A stretch of DNA of 64,000 nucleotides from Mucilaginibacter segetis (GTDB lineage Bacteria > Bacteroidota > Bacteroidia > Sphingobacteriales > Sphingobacteriaceae): assembly GCF_016522075.1 (NCBI RefSeq), contig NZ_JAEHFW010000003.1, positions 620,001 through 684,000 on the forward strand, in the 5' to 3' direction. Each line of letters starts with the position of its first letter. Positions within the stretch are counted from its first letter, which is position 1. Shown here in pieces: positions 54,171 to 61,247 of the stretch. The notes beneath the pieces are model-generated. The model was not told where the DNA came from, did no database searches, and worked only from the letters and a program-made list of their open reading frames with translations. Position numbers and translations under genes: made by a program.

Positions 54171-54410
54171 TTAATCGGCGGTTCCTACATCCTTCTTAGT
54201 ATCAGCGGTTCCTACATCCTTCTTAGTATCAGCGGTACCTACATCTTTTTTAGTATCGGCAGTACCAACATCTTTCTTAGTATCAGCGGTACCCACGTCT
54301 TTTTTTGTAGTGATTGTTGCTTTTGTTGGAGTAGTGGTAGTTGCGTTTGCGTTAAATGATAAGGCTGCTGTTGATAATATTAAAGCTGCTGCTATGATTG
54401 ATTTTTTCAT
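54171..54410 (-). CDS. Array peptide 8 (79 aa), five DTKKDVGTA-type repeats
   Basis: A 79-residue peptide with signal peptide MKKSIIAAALILSTAALSFN followed by ANA, likely cut by signal peptidase I before TTTTP. The mature part is almost wholly five copies of a nine-residue unit (T)KKDVGTAD. It is identical in design to the next three genes but has one extra 27-base unit; its two 3'-most units are identical in DNA, so that expansion is recent. Function unknown. Confidence 0.75.
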   Translation of the reverse strand: MKKSIIAAALILSTAALSFNANATTTTPTKATITTKKDVGTADTKKDVGTADTKKDVGTADTKKDVGTADTKKDVGTAD

Positions 54411-54466
54411 GATTTTATATTTAAAATGTTTTATGATCTGTTATTAAGGTGATTATGATTGATTAA

Positions 54467-54679
54467 TTAGTCAGCAGTTCCTACATCTTTTTTAGTATCA
54501 GCGGTACCTACATCTTTTTTAGTATCGGCAGTACCAACATCTTTCTTAGTATCAGCGGTACCCACGTCTTTTTTTGTAGTGATTGTTGCTTTTGTTGGAG
54601 TAGTGGTAGTTGCGTTTGCGTTAAATGATAAGGCTGCTGTTGATAATATTAAAGCTGCTGCTATGATTGATTTTTTCAT
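54467..54679 (-). CDS. Array peptide 7 (70 aa), four repeats
   Basis: A 70-residue exported peptide, near-identical to peptides 5, 6 and 8. The signal peptide is as in peptide 8, then ATITT and four KKDVGTAD units joined by Asp-Thr. It lies exactly 269 bases from the next copy, flanking DNA included, showing tandem duplication. Confidence 0.75.
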   Translation of the reverse strand: MKKSIIAAALILSTAALSFNANATTTTPTKATITTKKDVGTADTKKDVGTADTKKDVGTADTKKDVGTAD

Positions 54680-54735
54680 GATTTTATATTTAAAATGTTT
54701 TATGATCTGTTATTAAGGTGATTATGATTGATTAA

Positions 54736-54948
54736 TTAGTCAGCAGTTCCTACATCTTTTTTAGTATCAGCGGTACCTACATCTTTTTTAGTATCGGCAG
54801 TACCAACATCTTTCTTAGTATCAGCGGTACCCACGTCTTTTTTTGTAGTGATTGTTGCTTTTGCTGGAGTAGTGGTAGTTGCGTTTGCGTTAAATGATAA
54901 AGCTGCTGTTGATAATATTAAAGCTGCTGCTATGATTGATTTTTTCAT
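54736..54948 (-). CDS. Array peptide 6 (70 aa), four repeats
   Basis: As peptide 7 but with Ala instead of Thr in the linker (TTTPAKATI) and a few silent changes. The AT-rich 56-base spacers before and after are also duplicated. Mature part is about 47 residues, dominated by the nine-residue repeat. Confidence 0.75.
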   Translation of the reverse strand: MKKSIIAAALILSTAALSFNANATTTTPAKATITTKKDVGTADTKKDVGTADTKKDVGTADTKKDVGTAD

Positions 54949-55004
54949 GATTTTATATTTAAAATATTTTATGGTCTGTTATTAAGGTGATTATGATTGA
55001 TTAA

Positions 55005-55217
55005 TTAGTCAGCTGTTCCTACATCTTTTTTAGTATCAGCGGTACCTACATCTTTTTTGGTATCGGCAGTTCCAACATCTTTCTTAGTATCAGCGGTACC
55101 CACGTCTTTTTTTGTAGTGATTGTTGCTTTTGTTGGAGTAGTGGTAGTTGCGTTTGCGTTAAATGATAAGGCTGCTGTTGATAATATTAAAGCTGCTGCT
55201 ATGATTGATTTTTTCAT
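55005..55217 (-). CDS. Array peptide 5 (70 aa), four repeats
   Basis: Same protein as peptide 7 (same 70 residues) with scattered silent base differences, and the upstream-most copy of the 269-base tandem unit. The upstream neighbour switches to the lipoprotein type. Confidence 0.75.
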   Translation of the reverse strand: MKKSIIAAALILSTAALSFNANATTTTPTKATITTKKDVGTADTKKDVGTADTKKDVGTADTKKDVGTAD

Positions 55218-55269
55218 GATTTTATATTTTAAATGTTTATGATCTGTTATTAAATGTTATTACGAATAA

Positions 55270-55416
55270 TTAGTCGGCAGTACCAACATCTTTTTTGGTA
55301 AAAGCTGTGCTCTGTTCAATAGTAGCAGTTGGTTTTACTGGTGCCTGCTTAGTGCATGATGGTAACACTCCTGCGGTTAATATTAATGTTGCTGCTGCGA
55401 TGATTAATTTTTTCAT
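55270..55416 (-). CDS. Array peptide 4 (48 aa), lipoprotein type
   Basis: A 48-residue lipopeptide: signal MKKLIIAAATLILTAGVLPS with lipobox LPSC at Cys21, then a short linker TKQAPVKPTATIEQSTAF and a single C-terminal TKKDVGTAD. After processing only about 28 residues would remain attached to lipid. Too short for many gene callers; its ending is the same as the repeat unit of peptides 5-8. Confidence 0.75.
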   Translation of the reverse strand: MKKLIIAAATLILTAGVLPSCTKQAPVKPTATIEQSTAFTKKDVGTAD

Positions 55417-55464
55417 AATTCCTGTATTTTTTATTCTGTATTAATTAATAGTTATTGTTAATGA

Positions 55465-55611
55465 TTAGTCGGCAGTACCTACATCTTTCTTGGTGGCTGT
55501 TGTACTTTGTTCAATAGTAGCTGTAGGTTTTACAGTAGCCTGCTTGGTGCATGATGGCAATACTCCCGCGGTTAATACTAATGTTGCTGCTGCTATGATT
55601 AATTTTTTCAT
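55465..55611 (-). CDS. Array peptide 3 (48 aa), lipoprotein type
   Basis: A 48-residue lipopeptide with the same design as peptide 4 (lipobox LPSC, Cys21; linker TKQATVKPTATIEQSTTA; ending TKKDVGTAD). A tandem duplicate with a 48-base spacer to peptide 4. Confidence 0.75.
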   Translation of the reverse strand: MKKLIIAAATLVLTAGVLPSCTKQATVKPTATIEQSTTATKKDVGTAD

Positions 55612-55673
55612 GATTATGTATGTTAATTTTTGATCTGTAGTAATTTGATTGAATTGTTGATGTTGTATTGTAA

Positions 55674-55820
55674 TTAGTCGGCAGTGCCTACGTCCTTTTT
55701 AGTAAAAGTTGTGCTTTGTTCAACGGTAGCAGTAGGCTTTACGGTAGCCTGCTTAGTGCATGATGGTAACACTCCTGCGGTTAATACTAATGTTGCTGCT
55801 GCGATGATTAATTTTTTCAT
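55674..55820 (-). CDS. Array peptide 2 (48 aa), lipoprotein type
   Basis: A 48-residue lipopeptide differing from peptide 3 mainly in the linker (TATVEQSTTF). Lipobox LPSC with Cys21 and the C-terminal TKKDVGTAD are unchanged. The spacer to the next copy is 62 bases. Confidence 0.75.
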   Translation of the reverse strand: MKKLIIAAATLVLTAGVLPSCTKQATVKPTATVEQSTTFTKKDVGTAD

Positions 55821-55853
55821 GATTTGCTTATGTTTTAATTTTTTAATTCGTGT

Positions 55854-55994
55854 TTAATCTGCTGTGCCTATATCTTTCCTAACTCCGGTTGTGCTCTTTA
55901 AAAGCATATGTATATCATATACATTCACATGTTTTATACATGATGTGAATGTCCCGGATAGAAATATCATTGTTGCCAAACAGATCTTTTTCAT
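55854..55994 (-). CDS. Array peptide 1 (46 aa), lipoprotein type, ending RKDIGTAD
   Basis: A 46-residue lipopeptide, first of the array in transcription order and nearest the divergent TPR receptor gene. Signal MKKICLATMIFLSGTFTS with lipobox FTSC at Cys19, a diverged linker (IKHVNVYDIHMLLKSTTGV), and the ending RKDIGTAD. Divergence everywhere except the end suggests the last eight residues are under selection. Confidence 0.65.
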   Translation of the reverse strand: MKKICLATMIFLSGTFTSCIKHVNVYDIHMLLKSTTGVRKDIGTAD

Positions 55995-56326
55995 GCTTTA
56001 AAAGCTTTTTTTATTTAATTATTAATTGTACCAACAAAATGTTAATTAAGACATGATGTTACTTTTGCCGTCAGAAAAAAATAACTATAAGTTTATATTT
56101 TCATTTGGCAGATTATATTAGCAATATATTAAATGTATTTAATATTACATTAGTATATAACTAATTGTTATTCAATATATTAACACTGCAAATATAAATA
56201 TGTTTTTTAATTATCAAGAAACTATTAAAAAAAAATTTCTTAACACTTTTTTTCTAAATTTAATAAAATGTTTTTTGTTCTTACTAATTTCATAACTTTC
56301 ACCTAAATTCAACGTATAGAGTTCTG
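55995..56326. other. AT-rich divergent regulatory region
   Basis: 332 bases without a gene between the first array peptide and the TPR gene. It is very AT-rich with long A and T runs (56224-56275). A forward TACTTTTG (56060-56067) fits the -7 consensus but is 260 bases from the TPR start, and no -33 element is clear. No tRNA, small-RNA fold or repeat was recognised. Confidence 0.5.
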
Positions 56327-57787
56327 ATGAATAAATTTTATACCCTTTTTATTTTATTACTGATCGGATATTCTACACAGGCGGAGGCATCTGATGCGAT
56401 TGCGTTAAAGGATACAACGGAGGTGTTAAAATTAATTAATCAGGCGTATGATAACCGTTTAACCAGTCCTGAACAAACAGTTAGCGATGCTGCGAAGGCG
56501 CTTGCACTGGCCGAGGAAATTGAATATAACGTTGGCGGTGTACATAAATTTTACCGTGGAATTGGCGAAGCATATAGGGTAAAAGGCATAGGAAATTATT
56601 ACCTCAATCAGGCAAGTAAATCAATAGACGATTATTTGAATGCCCTTAACGCCTTTAAAAAGATAAACGATGTCAGAAGTCAGGGAAAAGTATATAACAA
56701 TATAGGTAACTTATATCTCGATAATAATTTTAGTAAGGCATTAGAGTATCTACAACAAGCTCTTGGAATTGCAGAAAAGTTAGATGACGACCAGTTAAAG
56801 GGCTCGTTATATATGAATATAGGGAACGTTTACTATCGTAAGCAAAGTTATTACCAGGCCCTAAATTATTACAATAAAAGTAATTTGATATTTGAGAAAA
56901 TGGGCGACACGGTAAACATGATACAGTGTTTACAAAACCGGGGCGTGATTTATTTTCACCTCAATCAGTTCGATACTGCTGAAAAGCTTTTATTAGCTGC
57001 CAATAAGGCGGCTAAAGAACGTGACCTGAACAAGCCGGTGGCAAGTACTAATTTAACATTAGCCTCATTATACATTGCCGAAAGCAGATTTACAGATGCA
57101 GAAAAGATTGTTCAGGAGGGGTTAGCTTACTCTGAACTGGTGAAGGATGAAAAACTAACATCCGATTATAACTACACTATCTATCAATTAGAGGCAAAAC
57201 GTAAAAATTACCAAAGCGCTTTGTACCATTTACAGTTAATTTACAGACAGGATAGCCTTATCCACACCTCAAATGAATCCACACAGATTAATATTATTCA
57301 GGAGCAATTTAAAAGACAGGCAGCCGAAAAAGAGAATGCTTTGCAGCAACAAGTGCAGCAAAACGACAGAATAAAGTTTTGGGCTGTAACGGTTGTTGCA
57401 GGCTTATTGTTGGTAGTAATAGCCTTATTAATTAGTAATGTTAAGCGTAAGGCAAAAACCAACGAGCAACTTACTGATCTTAACGGGGAAGTTTCCAGGC
57501 AAAAGGAAAATCTTGACCGTATTAATCACCACCTGGAAGAAATTATTGATGAACGGACAAAAGACCTGCAGATCAAGAATAAAAAGCTGTCTGAATATTC
57601 TTCTTACCTTTCGCACCAGATACGCGGACCTATTGCTACATTAAGGGGGCTAATGAATTTGGAGAGAGAGGGTTTGGTAGATGAACAGGAATGTATTAAT
57701 ATGATGGATAAATGCGTTTCGGATATCGACCAAAAAATTATCGAAATGAGCGAAATGCTTAACGATACCGGTAAAAAAGTTTTTTAG
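56327..57787 (+). CDS. Membrane TPR protein with histidine-kinase H-box but no ATPase domain
   Basis: A 486-residue protein: signal peptide (MNKFYTLFILLLIGYSTQAEA), about six TPR repeats in the periplasm (about 60-330; VYNNIGNLYLDN, LYMNIGNVYYRK), a membrane helix (about 351-372), a coiled coil (375-425), and a histidine-kinase dimerisation segment with H-box YLSHQIRGPIA (His430). The chain ends 56 residues later with no N, G1 or G2 ATP-binding motifs, and no continuation of the kinase was noticed in the roughly 500 bases downstream. It may be a pseudokinase that dimerises with, or is phosphorylated by, another kinase. Divergent from the peptide array, it could sense those peptides; that is hypothesis. 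Confidence 0.8.
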   Translation: MNKFYTLFILLLIGYSTQAEASDAIALKDTTEVLKLINQAYDNRLTSPEQTVSDAAKALALAEEIEYNVGGVHKFYRGIGEAYRVKGIGNYYLNQASKSIDDYLNALNAFKKINDVRSQGKVYNNIGNLYLDNNFSKALEYLQQALGIAEKLDDDQLKGSLYMNIGNVYYRKQSYYQALNYYNKSNLIFEKMGDTVNMIQCLQNRGVIYFHLNQFDTAEKLLLAANKAAKERDLNKPVASTNLTLASLYIAESRFTDAEKIVQEGLAYSELVKDEKLTSDYNYTIYQLEAKRKNYQSALYHLQLIYRQDSLIHTSNESTQINIIQEQFKRQAAEKENALQQQVQQNDRIKFWAVTVVAGLLLVVIALLISNVKRKAKTNEQLTDLNGEVSRQKENLDRINHHLEEIIDERTKDLQIKNKKLSEYSSYLSHQIRGPIATLRGLMNLEREGLVDEQECINMMDKCVSDIDQKIIEMSEMLNDTGKKVF

Positions 57788-57801
57788 CGGCAATCGGTCA
57801 A

Positions 57802-58086
57802 TCAAGGCCAGGTGCTATGTATTTGCGCCTCAATAAGTCCCAGATACATACAATATCGTGAAATCATTTGCAAAATAAGTAACTGGCGATGCCTTTTATA
57901 TCCCTCGGTTTCAAAAGCCAGGGTATTGTTACCGGCAGTTACAAAAAAACTTACTTCACCCTTACGTGGCCGGAATCTTGATTTCAGCACATTGAATGCC
58001 TTAACTTTAAGATTACTGCGCGGGTCATGAATAGTGCCGGCTTTAGGCATGTCATGACTGGAAATTGATATCAGGTAGTTTGACAT
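57802..58086 (-). CDS. Small hypothetical protein
   Basis: A 94-residue basic protein with no recognised family. It starts MSNYLISISSHDMPKAGT, contains a LKSRFRPRKGEVSFFVTAGN segment and ends in hydrophobic helical sequence. An upstream ATG at 58134 would add 16 residues. It converges with the TPR gene, 14 bases between stops. Coding status is supported by a full-length frame with no competing gene on either strand. Confidence 0.5.
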   Translation of the reverse strand: MSNYLISISSHDMPKAGTIHDPRSNLKVKAFNVLKSRFRPRKGEVSFFVTAGNNTLAFETEGYKRHRQLLILQMISRYCMYLGLIEAQIHSTWP

Positions 58087-58282
58087 AAACACTGTTTTAA
58101 ATAAGTATTTATGCCATTGCAATTTTAAATCCAAAAAGATATGACCGACTTTAACCCGGTAATTTTCGTTGAATCTATCAAAAAATGGCTATTATTTTCA
58201 CTTCATTTAATTTATTTAAATGAAGTGAAATAAAGGTGTTTAGGTTTATAAAATAACTGTTGTGTTTATAGCACACCAGTGT

Positions 58283-58663
58283 TTATATAGCAATATTGTT
58301 TTTATTCAGTAATTCTTCATAAAGTAAAATCACCTTGCGCTGTAAATTTGTGATCTCCGTTTCGCGATCAAGGAGTTTTTTCTGAATGATACTTAAACTT
58401 ACATCCTGTGTACTCGGCTCCTCAACATATTCCAATGAAAGCAGGTTAACCACGCTTACCTCAAAAATATTTGCGATCTGCTCAAGCCGGGATAAATTGA
58501 TATCAGTTACGCCGGTCTCAATTTTTGAAAAGGCAGGTATTGATATACCTAAACGACTGGCTACATCTTCCTGGCTCCAGCCACGTTCATGGCGTAGTGT
58601 ACGAATGTTTTTACCGGCAGATTTGTTCGTTTTCTTTTTTATTGTTTCGCTCATGATGTGCAT
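58283..58663 (-). CDS. XRE family helix-turn-helix regulator
   Basis: A 126-residue regulator. The Cro/C1-type HTH (about 18-75) contains IRTLRHERGWSQEDVASRLG and IPAFSKIETG with VSVVNLL after it; the last 40 residues form a coiled coil (LDRETEITNLQRKVILLYEELL). No ligand-binding domain. A second ATG three codons in is possible. Its target is unknown; closeness to the TPR and peptide genes is suggestive only. About 150 bases without a gene lie on each side. Confidence 0.88.
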   Translation of the reverse strand: MHIMSETIKKKTNKSAGKNIRTLRHERGWSQEDVASRLGISIPAFSKIETGVTDINLSRLEQIANIFEVSVVNLLSLEYVEEPSTQDVSLSIIQKKLLDRETEITNLQRKVILLYEELLNKNNIAI

Positions 58664-58812
58664 AATTATTAATTAAGGGAAATAAGGATGTTAACTATTA
58701 ACCAAACCTGATGCCATTGCAAAATATGCCCGTATTTCAGCTGCATTAACACCTGGTTAAAATCGTGTTAAGTAAAACGGGGAAATAATTCTACAAATTC
58801 GGGGAGGTTTAG

Positions 58813-61098
58813 TTACTCGTTCCCGCTTAAAATACTTAGTTTAGCGAACTTTAAAAGCAACTGTTTTTGGCCTATTTCTTTAAAGAATATGGTGGCCTTA
58901 ACATCCGGTTTGTTACCTTCCAGGTTCAGTACTTTACCAAAGCCGAAACGTTCGTGTTCCACCTCCATGCCCACCTGCAGGTTGGATGTATCGGACGGTT
59001 TAAAGCCAGGACTTGGTACATGAGCTTTTGCAAGTATAGATGTAGTTTTAGGAGGAGCTGAAGGTATTTTGGGTTTAGAAAATGTATCACTTTTTCTCGT
59101 CCAGGCGTTACGCTCATCATCAAAGGAACTTAAGTTATTTGCAGTTGCAGGCTTGGCGGTAAAATCAAGTTCAAGGTACTGAGCGTCAATCTCATCCAAA
59201 AAACGGCTTGGCTCACAGCTTATCAGTGTACCGAATTTAAAACGCGATGTAGCGTAGCTAATCGTTAACTTATGCTCTGCACGGGTTACCGCCACATAAA
59301 ACAGCCGGCGTTCTTCTTCCAGATCGGTGCGCGAATTAAGCGACATTTGCGAAGGGAACAAGTTCTCTTCTAATCCTACCACATGTACCTGCGGAAATTC
59401 CAGGCCCTTGGAGGAATGTATGGTCATAAGCGAAACGGTATCTGCATCAGGGTCTTTGTCTTTATCATCATTGGTAAGCAAGGCTACATCCTGCATAAAA
59501 ACATCCAGTCCTTTTTCTTCAATATCTTCCCTTTCAGAAAATTCTTTTATCCCGTTAAGTAGCTCCTGTATGTTTTCGTAACGGTTAAGCCCTTCTACAG
59601 ATTTATCTTCGTACAAATCTTTCAGCAAGCCCGAATGTTGCGCAATATGTAAAGCCGATTCATAAGCACTCTGATTTTTAGTGATCACCTGGAAACTTTG
59701 TATCATTGTCGCGAATGCACTTAACGATGCCGGTGCTTTGTCTATATAATGTGGCGCTTGCAGTATAATCTCAAAAGGAGTGAGGTTATGTTTATCGGCG
59801 GCTAAAATTATACGGTCAACAGTGGTATTTCCTATACCCCGTTTGGGATAATTAATTATTCGTTTTAATGCTTCCTCATCATTAGGGTTAAATGTCAGCC
59901 TGAAGTATGCTATCAGGTCTTTGATCTCTTTACGCTGATAAAATGACAACCCGCCATAAATTTTATATGGGATCCCCGCTTTGCGTAAGGCTTCCTCCAT
60001 TGAGCGCGATTGCGCATTGGTACGGTACAGAATGGCAAAATCGTGCCACTTAAGTCCGTTGGTTGTACGCTGGAACATTATGGCTTCAGCTACAAGTTTG
60101 CCTTCCTCATTATCGCTGAAGGCACGCATTACTTTTATTTTATCACCATTCTCTTTTTCCGAAAAAACATGTTTTTTCAGTTGATCCTTATTATTAGCGA
60201 TAATGCTGTTGGCTACATGTACGATGTTTTGGGTCGACCGGTAATTTTGCTCCAGTTTAAATACTTTCAGATCAGGGTAATCCTTTTCAAAGTTCAGGAT
60301 GTTCTGAATATTCGCTCCCCGAAAAGCGTATATACTTTGCGCGTCATCGCCTACTACGCATAAATTTTCGTTTACCGCTGCAAGGCGCTTAACTATCAGG
60401 TATTGTGAAAAATTGGTATCCTGATACTCATCCACCATAAGGTATTTGAATTTATGCTGGTATTTATTCAGCACTTCCGGATGGTTTTTGAGTAACTCGT
60501 TAGTTTTAAAGAGCAGATCATCAAAATCCATAGCGCCGGCACGGAAACAACGTTTTACATAATTTTCGTAGATGTTTCCTAATAAGCCTCTGCCGCTTGA
60601 GAAATCGTCGGCCTGTATCTGCTCGTTGTTCTGATATTCCTGCCAGCTGATCAGGTTATTTTTTGCGGCCGAGATACGGTTATAAACAAAGTTCTGATTA
60701 TATAATTTATCGTCCAGGTTCATTTCCTTCAATATGGCACGTATCACACTTTTGGTGTCATCGGTATCATAAATGGTGAAATTATTGGGGTAACCTATTT
60801 TGTCGGCCTCAACCCGAAGCAGTTTTGCAAAAACGGAGTGGAAGGTACCCATCCATATATTTTTGGCTTCGGTACCTACTAAATGATTAATTCGCTCCCG
60901 CATTTCGCGCGCGGCTTTGTTGGTAAAGGTGAGCACCAATATGTTAAAGGAATCTACCCCTTTTTGTATTAAGTGTGCTACCCGGTAAGTTATAACACGC
61001 GTTTTGCCAGATCCGGCTCCGGCAATAATCATTACAGGCCCTTCAGTTTGCAATACCGCTGCCTTTTGCTCAGGATTTAACCCTTGTAAATAATCCAA
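58813..61098 (-). CDS. uvrD: UvrD/PcrA-type superfamily 1 DNA helicase
   Basis: A 761-residue 3'-5' helicase acting in repair and replication. Motifs in order: Q-motif LNPEQKAAV, Walker A IIAGAGSGKT, DEYQDTN, GDDAQSIYAFRGA, QNYRST, TIHSSKGLEFPQV and YVAVTRAEH. The C-terminus (about 700-761) is a PcrA-like Tudor-type domain (VEHERFGFGKVL). Length fits PcrA/UvrD of Bacteroidota. It is transcribed alone, with no clear terminator noted. Confidence 0.95.
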   Translation of the reverse strand: MDYLQGLNPEQKAAVLQTEGPVMIIAGAGSGKTRVITYRVAHLIQKGVDSFNILVLTFTNKAAREMRERINHLVGTEAKNIWMGTFHSVFAKLLRVEADKIGYPNNFTIYDTDDTKSVIRAILKEMNLDDKLYNQNFVYNRISAAKNNLISWQEYQNNEQIQADDFSSGRGLLGNIYENYVKRCFRAGAMDFDDLLFKTNELLKNHPEVLNKYQHKFKYLMVDEYQDTNFSQYLIVKRLAAVNENLCVVGDDAQSIYAFRGANIQNILNFEKDYPDLKVFKLEQNYRSTQNIVHVANSIIANNKDQLKKHVFSEKENGDKIKVMRAFSDNEEGKLVAEAIMFQRTTNGLKWHDFAILYRTNAQSRSMEEALRKAGIPYKIYGGLSFYQRKEIKDLIAYFRLTFNPNDEEALKRIINYPKRGIGNTTVDRIILAADKHNLTPFEIILQAPHYIDKAPASLSAFATMIQSFQVITKNQSAYESALHIAQHSGLLKDLYEDKSVEGLNRYENIQELLNGIKEFSEREDIEEKGLDVFMQDVALLTNDDKDKDPDADTVSLMTIHSSKGLEFPQVHVVGLEENLFPSQMSLNSRTDLEEERRLFYVAVTRAEHKLTISYATSRFKFGTLISCEPSRFLDEIDAQYLELDFTAKPATANNLSSFDDERNAWTRKSDTFSKPKIPSAPPKTTSILAKAHVPSPGFKPSDTSNLQVGMEVEHERFGFGKVLNLEGNKPDVKATIFFKEIGQKQLLLKFAKLSILSGNE

Positions 61099-61195
61099 AT
61101 TCTGTCCCTCTTTTCTGTAACTGCGAAATTAGGATTTTGAGCCGAAAGCCGAAAGAATATTGGTTGAAGCATACCCGATAATTATCAACCATAAC

Positions 61196-61225
61196 AAAAA
61201 AAGACCTGCCTTTGTCGGGCAGGTC
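61196..61225 (-). terminator. Terminator after the second M1 peptidase
   Basis: GACCTGCC (61203-61210) pairs with GGCAGGTC (61218-61225); on the reverse strand a run of seven Ts follows. It lies 22 bases beyond the M1 stop codon. Confidence 0.85.
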
Positions 61226-61247
61226 CTTTAAAAATCAACGGCAAATT

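Larger units (their letters stand above)
54171..55240. repeat. Four tandem 269-bp gene repeats with internal 27-bp units
   Basis: Start-to-start distances of the units are 296 (269+27), 269 and 269 bases, and both coding and spacer DNA are near identical. Inside each copy are four or five 27-base units encoding the nine-residue repeat. Such repeats should be unstable by recombination or slippage, so copy number may vary between strains and assemblies. Confidence 0.9.

Noticed and set aside
54171..55240. Regular short repeats resembling a CRISPR array
   Set aside because: The 27-base units are contiguous, in frame, and encode a peptide repeat after a signal peptide; there are no unique spacers and no cas genes.
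57788..58282. Possible frameshifted remainder of a kinase ATPase domain after the TPR gene
   Set aside because: No HATPase N, G1 or G2 motifs were noticed on the forward strand; a separate small reverse gene occupies part of this DNA.
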